Assembly (NCBI RefSeq): GCF_011764445.1
Contig: NZ_BLPG01000001.1
Coordinates: 7,333,001-7,397,000, forward strand
From: Phytohabitans rumicis
GTDB taxonomy: Bacteria; Actinomycetota; Actinomycetes; Mycobacteriales; Micromonosporaceae
DNA: 64,000 nucleotides
Direction: 5' to 3'
In this document: positions 36,193 through 44,655 of the stretch, piece after piece
Position numbering within the stretch: the first letter of the stretch is position 1
Layout: the number at the start of each line of letters is the position of its first letter
Program-made: the position numbers and the translations under genes
The notes under the pieces: generated by a model
What the model was told of the DNA's origin: nothing
The model's database searches: none
What the model saw: only the letters and a program-made list of their open reading frames with translations

Positions 36193-38163
36193 GTGGCACG
36201 CCTGCGGCGATCATCACTCGTCGGCGTGCTGGCTACCGCGGTGGCGGGCGGCGCCGGTGCGGCCGCGGTGTGGACCGCGGCGGTGACCACGGTGCCGCTG
36301 TGGGCGCTGATTTGGCAGTTGACCGTCGGCCTGGGCTGCGCTGTGGCCGGCCACGTCAGCACGGTCGTTGACCGGCGGGCGACGGGTTACCTGCTGATCC
36401 TGGCGGCGCTGAGCTTGTTCGCCGGCCCGGTGATGGTCGTCGCGGGCCAGTCCGGGCTGGCCCGCGGGCTGTGGGTCAGTGCCGTCCTGGTCACCATCCC
36501 GTTGGCGCTGCTGCGGGTCGTCCAGCCGCGCCGGGCGGCGGCCACGAGGTGGGTTGACACGTCCATCGTCGTTGTCGGGCTGGCCACGGCGGTGGCCGGC
36601 GCGGCCGGCCTGCCGCTGGCCGGTGTGCTGCTGGGCATGGCCAGCGCCGCGATGGTGGCGGTGGCAACAGGTCTGCGGTTCGAGATGACCGCAGGCGAGG
36701 ACCGGCGCCGGGTCCTGTGGGTGATCCTCGGGTTCCTGCTGGCGGTACCGTCCGGCCCCGTCGCGCTCGTCGCCGCCAACACGACCGGTGGCCTGGCCGT
36801 TGTGCTCGCGGGGGTGGCGGCGATCTCGTCGCTGTCGTTACCCATCGCCGCCGGGGTCGCGCTGCTCGCACCGCGGATCGTCGACGTGCGCGCCGTCATG
36901 CAACGATCGACCGTCGCCGCGCTCATGGTGGCGCTGGCCGCCGCGACGTACATCGAAGCCGAGGCGGCCTTCGTCACCGTCACCGGCGATCTTCCGCCCA
37001 TCGGTATTCGGGTGCTCATCGTGGTCGGCGTCGCCGCGGGTTTCCACCCCGTGATGCGCTGGGTACGGGCCAGTGTGAACGAGATGCTCTTCGGCGGGCG
37101 CGCCGATCCGGTCCACACGCTGACGCTGCTGGGCAGCCGGCTGGCCGCCGGCTCCTCCCCACCCGACTGGCTCGACACGCTCCGGCTGGCGCTGGCCGCA
37201 CCTGGTGTGGCGCTGCGCACCGGCGAACAGGTCATCGCAACCTCCGGGGACCTCGGTGACGCACCCACGGCGCACACCGACCTGCGGGCCGGCGCGGCGC
37301 ACGTCGGCGAACTCACCGTGGCGCTGGCGACCGACGATCCACGCCTGGCCCGGGCCACCGAAGCCGTCCTCAGCCTGGTGAGCGTGCCCTTGGCGCAGGC
37401 GTTGCACGCCGCCCACCTGACCGAGGACCTGCGCGTGTCACGGGGCCAGGCAGTGACCGCACTGGAGGAGGAGCGCCGCCGCATGCGCCGTGACCTGCAC
37501 GACGGACTCGGGCCGACACTGACCGGGATCGCGTACAGCGCCGATGCCGCCGCCAACCTGCTGCACTCCAACCCCAGCCAAGCATTGGAGATCCTCCATG
37601 CGCTGCGCGGCGAGGCGCGCGACGCCATCGCCGAAATCCGACGCATCGTCTACGGGCTGCGACCCCGCGCCCTGGACGAGCTGGGCCTGGTCGGGGCCGT
37701 ACAACAGCAGGTCTCCCGCCTGCGGACCGCCGACGGTCACTTCCTCACCGTGGCCGTCGACGCGACCCAGGACATGTCGAAGCTGCCCGCCGCCGTCGAG
37801 GTCGCGGCATACCGGATGGCCGTCGAAGCCCTCACCAACGTGGCCCGGCACTCCGGGGTCGCCGAGGCATCGGCCAGCTTCACCCTCGCCGACGGTCCCG
37901 TCCTGCGCGTCACGGTCCAGGACCGGGGCCACTCGGTCTCGGCATGGACGCCAGGCATCGGCATCGCCTCCATGCGCGAGCGAGTGGAACAGGTCGGCGG
38001 CACGCTCCGGATACACGCCGGCACGCACGGAGCGACGGTTAGCGCCGAGATCCCAATCCACCTCCCGCGTAACACCCTTCGCGATCCTCGCCAGGAACAC
38101 GCGGCCATCCAGCTGAGCCCGGTGCGACTCCACCGGACTCCGCCCCGGCCAATCGCACACTGA
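36193..38163 (+). CDS. membrane sensor histidine kinase (HisKA_3 type)
   Basis: 656 residues from GTG 36193. The first 300 residues hold about eight TM segments (a 7TM-like sensor), then a short GAF-like stretch. HisKA_3 phospho-acceptor His436 lies in RRMRRDLHDGLGPTLTGIAY, and an HATPase domain follows (AVEALTNVARHSGVAEAS; GIGIASMRERVEQVGGTL). It pairs with the adjacent NarL-type regulator. The signal is unknown. Confidence 0.92.
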   Translation: MARLRRSSLVGVLATAVAGGAGAAAVWTAAVTTVPLWALIWQLTVGLGCAVAGHVSTVVDRRATGYLLILAALSLFAGPVMVVAGQSGLARGLWVSAVLVTIPLALLRVVQPRRAAATRWVDTSIVVVGLATAVAGAAGLPLAGVLLGMASAAMVAVATGLRFEMTAGEDRRRVLWVILGFLLAVPSGPVALVAANTTGGLAVVLAGVAAISSLSLPIAAGVALLAPRIVDVRAVMQRSTVAALMVALAAATYIEAEAAFVTVTGDLPPIGIRVLIVVGVAAGFHPVMRWVRASVNEMLFGGRADPVHTLTLLGSRLAAGSSPPDWLDTLRLALAAPGVALRTGEQVIATSGDLGDAPTAHTDLRAGAAHVGELTVALATDDPRLARATEAVLSLVSVPLAQALHAAHLTEDLRVSRGQAVTALEEERRRMRRDLHDGLGPTLTGIAYSADAAANLLHSNPSQALEILHALRGEARDAIAEIRRIVYGLRPRALDELGLVGAVQQQVSRLRTADGHFLTVAVDATQDMSKLPAAVEVAAYRMAVEALTNVARHSGVAEASASFTLADGPVLRVTVQDRGHSVSAWTPGIGIASMRERVEQVGGTLRIHAGTHGATVSAEIPIHLPRNTLRDPRQEHAAIQLSPVRLHRTPPRPIAH

Positions 38164-38293
38164 TCAGCCGCGACGAGCGCGTGACCAGCAGTCCCGGACG
38201 CGAAGCGGACAAGATCAGTTGTCGGTCCGCGAAATGACAAACACAGATGTCGGGCAGTCCCATCGTCACGGGCTAAACAGACACTGCAATTAA

Positions 38294-38701
38294 GCAGCTA
38301 CTAACGGGATCGACATCGCCGCGCCGCGCGGCTCCGTCATCTGGGCAGCCTCCGCCGGGCTCGTGGTCACCGTGTTGTGCAACGTGGCCGTGCAGTCCTA
38401 CGCGCCCACCAGCGGCACGTTGACGTGCGACTCCGATGGCTATCCGGGCCTGGGCGGGTGTGGCTGGTATGTGCAGATCCGTCACACCGACGCTGTGACG
38501 CGGTACTGTCACATGCTCGAACAGCCTGCCGTCCGCGTAGGGCAGACCGTGACCGCCGGACAACCCATCGGACTGGCCGGCACATCCGGCAACTCCTCCG
38601 GCGTGCACGTCCACGTAGAGATCCACAGTGGACACCCGGCAACGAGTTCCAATGCGGTCTCCCCAGTGCCGTTCCTCGCCGCCCTAGGCGTGCAGTGGTA
38701 A
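38294..38701 (+). pseudogene. second M23 metallopeptidase remnant
   Basis: NGIDIAAPRGSVIWAASAGL, VTRYCHMLEQPAVRVGQ and GLAGTSGNSSGVHVHVEIHS form an M23 core, but a TAA at 38291-38293 closes the frame just upstream and no start exists. The first zinc His is replaced (TNGID). It is only distantly similar to the remnant at 26935, yet both begin at the same G-[VI]-D-[LI]-A residue. A Tn7-like end starts 11 bp after its stop. Confidence 0.78.
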
Positions 38702-38712
38702 GCCTTCTCGCC

Positions 38713-38788
38713 TGTAGGTTCTCAGAAGAGATGTCCCATCCTCAAATGAGAGGACCACTGGTTGTCCCATGGGTCAATAGATGAGAAC
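38713..38788 (+). repeat. second Tn7-like end, same type as 27322
   Basis: TGTAGGTTCTCAGAAGAGATG begins at 38713. Its first 11 bases equal the terminus at 27322. A TTCTCA-N6-TGTCCC site lies at 38719, a diverged middle site near 38740, and an inverted site GGGTCAATAGATGAGAAC at 38771-38788, all at the same offsets as in the 27322 end. Confidence 0.78.
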
Positions 38789-38851
38789 ACGACCGGACCT
38801 GATGCCCGACCAGGTGGCGTCGCCCGCGCCGCTCCGGCGGGCCGCAGCAGA

Positions 38852-39136
38852 TCAGTCGGTCATGTGGAGCCACTGCTTGCGGGACTGATCGTAGCGGGCC
38901 ACCGTTTCGGTCCGGATCGTTTCGAGTGGCATCCACTCGTCGTCCGGGTTCCAGCGTTCGCCGCCGTGGGCTTGGGCGTAGATCGGATTCGACGCCCACA
39001 GCACCAGGATCTGCTCGTCACTCACCTCGTACACCCAGCCGAGGAACTCCCGACCGTCGATGAGGCTGAAGCCGACCTTGTCACCGCGGTCTGCGCACGC
39101 CGCGAAGAACGCACTTATCGCCGGTCGTTGCGACAC
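38852..39136 (-). CDS. hypothetical protein, SH3-like, cargo
   Basis: 94 residues. The middle (KVGFSLIDGREFLGWVYEVS, EQILVLWASNP) looks like a small beta barrel. It carries a Trp-rich end (DDEWMPLETIRTETVARYD). It is divergent from the next gene with 87 bp between. No family recognised. Confidence 0.5.
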   Translation of the reverse strand: MSQRPAISAFFAACADRGDKVGFSLIDGREFLGWVYEVSDEQILVLWASNPIYAQAHGGERWNPDDEWMPLETIRTETVARYDQSRKQWLHMTD

Positions 39137-39223
39137 GTCTGCAGACTACGAGACCACCAGATCCATCGGCAACGTGCATCCGGCCCCATCGAAGCTCGGT
39201 GCTCGCGGGCGTATGGTCGGTGT

Positions 39224-40219
39224 GTGTCATGGCCCGCCGTCTATGTGGTGATGGACGACGACGTCCTTGACCAGTTGGCCGGTTGGCACCTTCCGGCCGA
39301 CGACGGTCTGCTGTACGCCGCTGTAGAAAGCTCGGGCCTGGCGGTCGGGCCGACTCGTTCGTACCGAATCGTTCTCGATCGGTGGGGTGCCCTCGGGATC
39401 GACAGCATGCTGGCCGGTGGACCCGGGTTTGCCCTGAGCAGGATGCTGGCGGGTGCCGACAAGTGCCGTCTCGGCGCAGGTCACGCCGCGGTGCTGGTGG
39501 ACGTGCGGCGCCGACGGCTGTTGTTCCACTACAGCACGGTCGCGCTGGCCGGCGGCGGCGGTCTCGGCGCGAGCCATGTCGATTTCCGGCTCGGGCTCTT
39601 AGCTCTGTTGAGCCGGATCTGGGAAGGTTGGCAGGTCGACTGGGCCTGGCGCGGCGATCTGGACCTGGCCGAGCACATCGGCCTCGTCGAGGACTTCCGC
39701 CAGCCGCTTGAGGATCCCCGTCGCCTGTGGCCCGGCGTTCACGAAGACCAGACGGTGGTGATGGTCCGGACCGGCGCTGAGGTGCGGGTCTGGTCGACGA
39801 TGTCCACTGCCATCGGTGCCTTCCTACACGGTCCGTCCCTTGTGGATGGTGTGGACGGCGGTGTCGACGAGCGGGAACTCACGGCGATGCCCGCCGGCGG
39901 TCTCTATCTCGATCCGCACCGGCGGGAGATGGACTGGTGGACGACGGGAACCACCGAGGGCTGGGACGCGTCGGCCGCCGCAGCCGAACGCTGGCCGGGC
40001 TGGCGGGCGCAGTTCCTGCGCGACGACTTCTCGCGGTTCTTCGCACGGTGGGCGCCAGCAGTGGACCTGCCAGTGCAGCCGCTGCGCGGGTTGGCCGGCC
40101 TGCGGCACCGACTGAACAGCCCCGGCGCTGAGCACCGCTACGGCACCGACCGGTGGGAGCTGCTCCAGGTCGCCCTCACCGAACTCCAGGCACGGTCACA
40201 TGTTTGGGGCTACGAGTAG
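39224..40219 (+). CDS. hypothetical protein, cargo
   Basis: 331 residues from GTG 39224 (ATG 39251 is an alternative). Soluble, Trp-rich, with DRWGALGIDSMLAGGPGFAL and MDWWTTGTTEGWDASAAAAE as notable segments. No signal peptide, TM helix or known motif is visible. Codon use is like that of true genes of this genome. Function unknown. Confidence 0.6.
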   Translation: MSWPAVYVVMDDDVLDQLAGWHLPADDGLLYAAVESSGLAVGPTRSYRIVLDRWGALGIDSMLAGGPGFALSRMLAGADKCRLGAGHAAVLVDVRRRRLLFHYSTVALAGGGGLGASHVDFRLGLLALLSRIWEGWQVDWAWRGDLDLAEHIGLVEDFRQPLEDPRRLWPGVHEDQTVVMVRTGAEVRVWSTMSTAIGAFLHGPSLVDGVDGGVDERELTAMPAGGLYLDPHRREMDWWTTGTTEGWDASAAAAERWPGWRAQFLRDDFSRFFARWAPAVDLPVQPLRGLAGLRHRLNSPGAEHRYGTDRWELLQVALTELQARSHVWGYE

Positions 40220-40245
40220 CGGCGAAGGACCCAGGTTCGCGATCC

Positions 40246-41199
40246 TCATACCTCGTCGCGCACGGTGACCAGAGCATGGTCGGCGCATGAGACATAGAGG
40301 CGCCGATTTGGCCAGTCGGCGGCGATCTCGATCGGCCCGATGCCGTATTTGGCGTCGTCCAACTGCGTCTCAGACACCCGCGAGCCGCCGCGAGCGTCCA
40401 GGACCGCTAGCGTCCCAGCATCCCAGAACGCGACGAGCAGCCGCGCGCCGTCGCCGCTCACGCCCACAGCCAGGGGCTCCGGCAACACCGGGTCTGCGAA
40501 GGCCACGCCGAAGAGCCCAACCCCCGGCCGATTGGACAGCGTGGACAGCTGCACGGTCTGAATTGCCTCGAGCGCCGTCGTATCGACGACCGTAATGCTC
40601 TGCGACCGCCGGTTAGCGACGTAAAGCCGCGTGCCGGATGGATCCAGCGCCATGTCGACGGGATTACGACCCACTTCGATGGTCGCAACGGTGCCCAAGG
40701 TCCGGGCGTCGATCGCGGACACCGTCGCATCGGCGTTATTGCAGACATACACGCAATCACCGGACGGACTCGCCACCAGAGACGTCGGTCGCCTACCGGT
40801 CCGGACTGTGTCCAGCACCCGCTGCGCATCGGTGTCGACCACCGACATGGTGTCGGTATGCGCGTTCGCGACGTACAACCGATCGCCGCTGCATGCCAGC
40901 GCCCACGGTTGCTTGCCGACCTTGACGCGTGAGGTCTCGGCAGCCACGCGCACGTCAACGATCGACACGTCGTTGGAACTGAAGTTCGCCACGTATATCC
41001 GCTCGCCGTCGGGGTCGACGGCGATACCCGACGGCGTCCTGCCGACCAGGATGCGCGCGACTTCCGTGCGCGCGTACGGGTCGACGACCGTCACAGTGCC
41101 GCGCCGCCTACGCAGACTCCGCAACGATCCGAGGACACCCGGGTTGGCCAAGTAGACGCGATCCCCGGACGGGCTCACCGCGATAGCGCGAGGGAGCAT
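40246..41199 (-). CDS. YVTN/YncE-type beta-propeller protein, cargo
   Basis: 317 residues with six or seven repeats of the form PxG.R(L/I)YVAN....(V/I)VD (GERIYVANFSSNDVSIVD, GDRLYVANAHTDTMSVVD, GTRLYVANRRSQSITVVD). It lacks a signal peptide, unlike most family members, and no ribosome site precedes ATG 41199, so the 5' end may be lost. It is tail to tail with the preceding cargo gene. Confidence 0.8.
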   Translation of the reverse strand: MLPRAIAVSPSGDRVYLANPGVLGSLRSLRRRRGTVTVVDPYARTEVARILVGRTPSGIAVDPDGERIYVANFSSNDVSIVDVRVAAETSRVKVGKQPWALACSGDRLYVANAHTDTMSVVDTDAQRVLDTVRTGRRPTSLVASPSGDCVYVCNNADATVSAIDARTLGTVATIEVGRNPVDMALDPSGTRLYVANRRSQSITVVDTTALEAIQTVQLSTLSNRPGVGLFGVAFADPVLPEPLAVGVSGDGARLLVAFWDAGTLAVLDARGGSRVSETQLDDAKYGIGPIEIAADWPNRRLYVSCADHALVTVRDEV

Positions 41200-41452
41200 C
41201 CTTCAGCATCATCAGCTGTGAGTTGATCCGCACCGGCGCCCCCTAGCGGCACGAGCCCGGCCCGAATCTTCCATCGCCGCTTCGGTAGTGCCGGGCCGGG
41301 CGTGGGCAGTCGGGTGGATGGTACGCGCCACAGGCGATCGCAGCGTTCTTGACAGCGCTACTGATAACGGTCCGATCGCGGCCTGACCACAGCGGCCGAT
41401 TCGCACCCTCGCGCTCCACGGTCGTCCAGGACTCGCCCACGCACCACCAAGG

Positions 41453-41507
41453 TCATCAAGAAAGTGACAGGTCGATGAGAACCAACGACCGACAAGCCGG
41501 TGAGAAC
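41453..41507 (-). repeat. right-end-like block of Tn7-like element
   Basis: GTCATCAAGAAAGTGACAG at 41454 and the following 35 bp repeat the block at 34581-34637 with few differences. Two minus-strand sites, GGTTCTCATCGACCTGTCAC and GGTTCTCACCGGCTTGTCGG, fit the TTCTCA-N6-TGTC motif of all ends in this window. Confidence 0.72.
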
Positions 41508-41717
41508 CCCGACAAGGACTACCGACCATTCGCCAATCGTTGCACGCAATTGTGCGCTGGCTACGCCGACGTCGGGCTAAACCGGCCGCCCCTTTGCCCT
41601 GCCCACGGCCGACAGGAAAGCAGGCCCTGGGCCGGCTGCACCACGGCCAACGGATCAGGCCGTCAGCTGTCGACCGCCATCCCGATGCCGTTCGAGGCTG
41701 CCGGTGCACGAAGCTCC

Positions 41718-42428
41718 TTACCTGCGGCCGTTGCCGGCGGCCGTGCCTGCCGCGGTGAGGCTGTCCGCGATGGCGTCGGCCACTTCTCGGGGGTGGGTCA
41801 GCGGTGCCAAATGGTTCATCGAGTACCGCGCCACTGGCCAGCCGGCGGCCAGGGCTTGGTCGGCGACCGCCGCGTATGCCGCGCTCAACTGCACGTACGT
41901 CTTGCCGACGCGCTCGTCCCAAGGGGACCGCGGCATCGGTTCGCTCAGCAACCCCGCCGGCATGCCGCGTAGCTCGTCGCGAAACCGTTGCGGGACCGCC
42001 TTGTCGGGGAGCACTTCATCCATCGCCTCCGGCGGAAACCATCGGTCCCATGGCGGCAGGAGGCCGTTCTCGACGGACGCGAGTAGGGCACAGCGCCGAT
42101 CCGCCGTCAGCGTCTCCAGCCAAGTACGCCCGTCATGGGGCAGCCGCGCATCCAGGAAGACCGCTGTCGCGCGGTTCGGCCCCATCTTCGCCAACGCGCC
42201 GGGCAGCAAGGGCCCCGCCCTGCTGTGCCCGACCACGGCCACCGCCTCCTGCCCGTCGGCAGGTTCGGCGATCGCTTGGAATAGCCGCTCGTAGAACGGT
42301 GGTCCCGAATCCAGGACCGGGCGTAGATTCGGTACCGCGACGGCGTACCCGAGTTCAGCCAGGCGGGCCGGTACACCGCCCCAGCTCGACCTGGCGAGCA
42401 GCGGGCTGTGTACGAGCAAAACCTGCAT
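41718..42428 (-). CDS. alpha/beta-hydrolase-like protein
   Basis: 236 residues. VLLVHSPLL at the N-terminus, nucleophile elbow AVVGHSRAGPLLP, and a late His in YSMNHLAPLTHP fit an alpha/beta hydrolase of the short, esterase-like kind. The substrate is unknown. It is monocistronic, just outside the candidate cargo-only element. Confidence 0.72.
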   Translation of the reverse strand: MQVLLVHSPLLARSSWGGVPARLAELGYAVAVPNLRPVLDSGPPFYERLFQAIAEPADGQEAVAVVGHSRAGPLLPGALAKMGPNRATAVFLDARLPHDGRTWLETLTADRRCALLASVENGLLPPWDRWFPPEAMDEVLPDKAVPQRFRDELRGMPAGLLSEPMPRSPWDERVGKTYVQLSAAYAAVADQALAAGWPVARYSMNHLAPLTHPREVADAIADSLTAAGTAAGNGRR

Positions 42429-42950
42429 GCCTTGTCACCATAGCCGCGTCGCACGGCCAGCGGATGACCAGGACCAAGTGGGTGAAGCAGCCCAGTGCCC
42501 GGTGACCTGTGGAAGAACCACTTCAATCTGGGCTTCACGCATATTCGTGGCAGCGCATGTTCGAGGCCGCGTGCGCCCTGCGGGCGCTGGCTGCCGCGTT
42601 CGGCAGCACCGGGGTGGCGCCGTCTAGCAACATAGTGAGCCATTCCGCGCAAGCGGTTGACTCCCGGACACCGTCATGTCATGTGGTTCGGGGCGTGGTC
42701 GTTGACGAGCGCGGTCGCGAGTATCTGTCCGATCCGCCGCGGGTCGAGGTGAGTCTTAAGGCTAGGCCGATGATGATCCAGACCGTGCGGGTCGAGACGT
42801 TGTCGTCGTCGCCGCGGTCGCCGGAGCAGCTATCACCCATGGCGGGCATCCTGTCAGGTTGGGGCCGTGCCGGGTGTCGCCGAGGTGTCGAGGGGGACTG
42901 GTGACGATGGACGGCCACCGTCCCTCAGGGGACCCGGCGTACCGGGTTGG
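42429..42950. other. non-coding stretch between hydrolase and ATPase remnant
   Basis: About 520 bp. Short frames on both strands show no recognisable domain, and no repeat or IS terminus was found. It is probably degraded sequence. Confidence 0.4.
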
Positions 42951-43300
42951 CTAGTGCGACGCTTCGCTTTGACGATTGGTGCCGCTGGCCGATGTGGCTG
43001 GTTGACAGCAGGCGCAGCCTGGCTCGCACCCGCAGTCGTCGTCAACGGATCGTGGGGTGACGGCGTGCAGGGTCAGGGCAGGGCGTCCTGCCCGGAGAAT
43101 TGCCGGTGTGGTGGTCGCCGGTTCCGGGGTGCCGGTGGCCGGTAGCCGGACTGTGCGCGCGGCACGGACGGCGTTGGCGATGACGATCACCTCGGCGAGT
43201 TCGTGGATGAAGACGACGGTGGCCAGGCCGAGTATGCCGGTGGCGACGAGTGGGACCAGCGCGCCGATGATGAGCAGGGAGAGGCCGACGTTCTGCAGTG
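42951..43300 (-). pseudogene. C-terminal remnant of a second CtpG-like P-type ATPase
   Basis: LQNVGLSLLIIGALVPLVAT, VVFIHELAEVIVIANAVRAA and the tail DCGCEPGCACCQPATS match the last 115 residues of the ATPase ending at 11985, including the unusual Cys-rich tail. Homology begins abruptly at LQNVG (about 43300); the catalytic domains are absent. Confidence 0.83.
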
Positions 43301-43497
43301 CTCGCCTCGGCATGAAGGCTGTGGAAGCCGGCCGTCGTGTGCTTTTCGCGCCGCTTCCGTGCGATTGCTGCAACATTGTCTGGTTCCATCTAATTTTTGG
43401 GATCACCTGTGTCGCAGTTCTGCCAGTGCCGTTGAAAACGACCGCGTCATCGAGAAGCGTGACTTAGTGGTTCAGGCTCGGGTCAAATGGGGCCGGG

Positions 43498-44484
43498 ATG
43501 CGGATCCACTTCACGAGCGCCGACCTGGCGCGCACGTTCCTGGCTGACGGTCCCGATCCGATGTGGGAGCTGGTCAATAGCCTGCAGGCGTTGCAGAGCC
43601 GGTACGGGCAGCGGGCGCTCGGTGCCTGGCGGCGTCGCGTGGCGGCGGACCTGCCCCAGTTCGGGCTCGCCGGTCCGGTCCGGCACCGGCTGTTCCCGCT
43701 GGCGCCCCACGCGCCGTACTTTCCCGATCTGCTCACCCCGCCGGAGGGCAGGCTCGGGCTCGGTCCCGGCGTGGAGGCGGTGCTGACCACGACGCGAGGG
43801 CGGCTGCGCGACGAGATAGGCCGGCTGGACGGTCGGAGGGGTGCCGGTGCCTGGCTCGCCGACCTCAGCGCTGGACGGCCCAAGGCGCTGTCCGAGCTGG
43901 GCGACACGATGCGGGGGTATTACCGATTCGCGCTCGCGCCCGGGTGGGCCTCGCTACGTGCCATTGTGGACACCGACCTTGCGGTGCGCCGCGGTGCCTT
44001 GAGTATGGGCGGCGTCGAGGCGATGCTGCACAGCTTTCAGCCTGCCATGCGATGGCACTTTCCGGTGCTGGAACTGCCAAGCCATCCGTCGGCGCGGGAG
44101 GTGCATCTACGCGGCAGGGGCCTGCTGCTGGTGCCGTCGTGGTTCTGCAGGCACCATCCGATCACCATTTTCGACCCGGAGCTGCCCCAGGTGGTGGTCT
44201 ACCCGGTTGGCCATCAGCCGCCCGTCGTGTGGGCGGCAGCCAACGGCAAGGCGCTGATCAGGTTGCTCGGCGAAACCCGCGCCGCCGTCCTGCTCGCCGC
44301 CCGCGCCGGCGGCACCACCGGCGAACTTGCGGTGCGGCTCGGCGTCTCGGCGGCGACGATCAGCCACCACACCGCCATCCTGCGCGACGCTGGCCTCATC
44401 ACCAGCGTCCGAGCGGCCTCCGCGGTCCGGCACTCGCTGACTCGTCTCGGCGAGGCGCTGGTACACCGGCACCTGCCCGATTGA
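43498..44484 (+). CDS. ArsR-like winged-helix regulator with long N-terminal domain
   Basis: 328 residues. The last 75 residues are an ArsR-type winged helix (TGELAVRLGVSAATISHHTAILRDAGLI). The long N-terminal part (FTSADLARTFLADGPDPMWE, FQPAMRWHFPVLELP) is the typical partner domain of a large actinomycete regulator group with few studied members. AT-rich sequence upstream (43370-43400) may hold its promoter. The signal is unknown. Confidence 0.8.
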   Translation: MRIHFTSADLARTFLADGPDPMWELVNSLQALQSRYGQRALGAWRRRVAADLPQFGLAGPVRHRLFPLAPHAPYFPDLLTPPEGRLGLGPGVEAVLTTTRGRLRDEIGRLDGRRGAGAWLADLSAGRPKALSELGDTMRGYYRFALAPGWASLRAIVDTDLAVRRGALSMGGVEAMLHSFQPAMRWHFPVLELPSHPSAREVHLRGRGLLLVPSWFCRHHPITIFDPELPQVVVYPVGHQPPVVWAAANGKALIRLLGETRAAVLLAARAGGTTGELAVRLGVSAATISHHTAILRDAGLITSVRAASAVRHSLTRLGEALVHRHLPD

Positions 44485-44655
44485 GTGCGTGGGCACACCA
44501 CTGTGGCGAGGCAATTTTCACGTACGTCGAAGACCGTGGACTGGTCGAGCCGGGGCTTGGCACCATTCAGCGACTGGCGTGTACCTGACGGGGGACTTAT
44601 GCCGCAATGTCGTACAGATGTCGCCTACCTGGCTAAAGGGGAACAGGGCTTTCGC

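Larger units (their letters stand above)
38713..41529 (+). mobile_element. candidate cargo-only Tn7-like element (right edge unresolved)
   Basis: It is bounded on the left by the end at 38713 and on the right by the block 41453-41507, which is over 80% identical to the inner right end of the complete transposon. Three cargo genes and no tns gene lie between. TCGCC precedes the left end (38708-38712) and recurs at 41530-41534, a possible duplication, but the sequence before it (ACCAT) is not a canonical ACA terminus. It could be mobilised in trans by the Tns proteins at 27-34 kb, or be a decayed derivative. Confidence 0.55.

Noticed and set aside
38163-38300. Search for a Tn7-like right end between the histidine kinase and the second M23 remnant
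   Set aside because: Only isolated TGTC words, no TTCTCA-N6-TGTC pair; the real right end with target duplication is at 34694.
41499-41514. TGTCGGGGTTCTCACC (minus strand) as an exact right terminus of the cargo-only element
   Set aside because: It is 2 bp longer between TGT and TTCTC than the other ends, and the next five bases (AGGAC) do not match the left flank TCGCC. The boundary is left unresolved.
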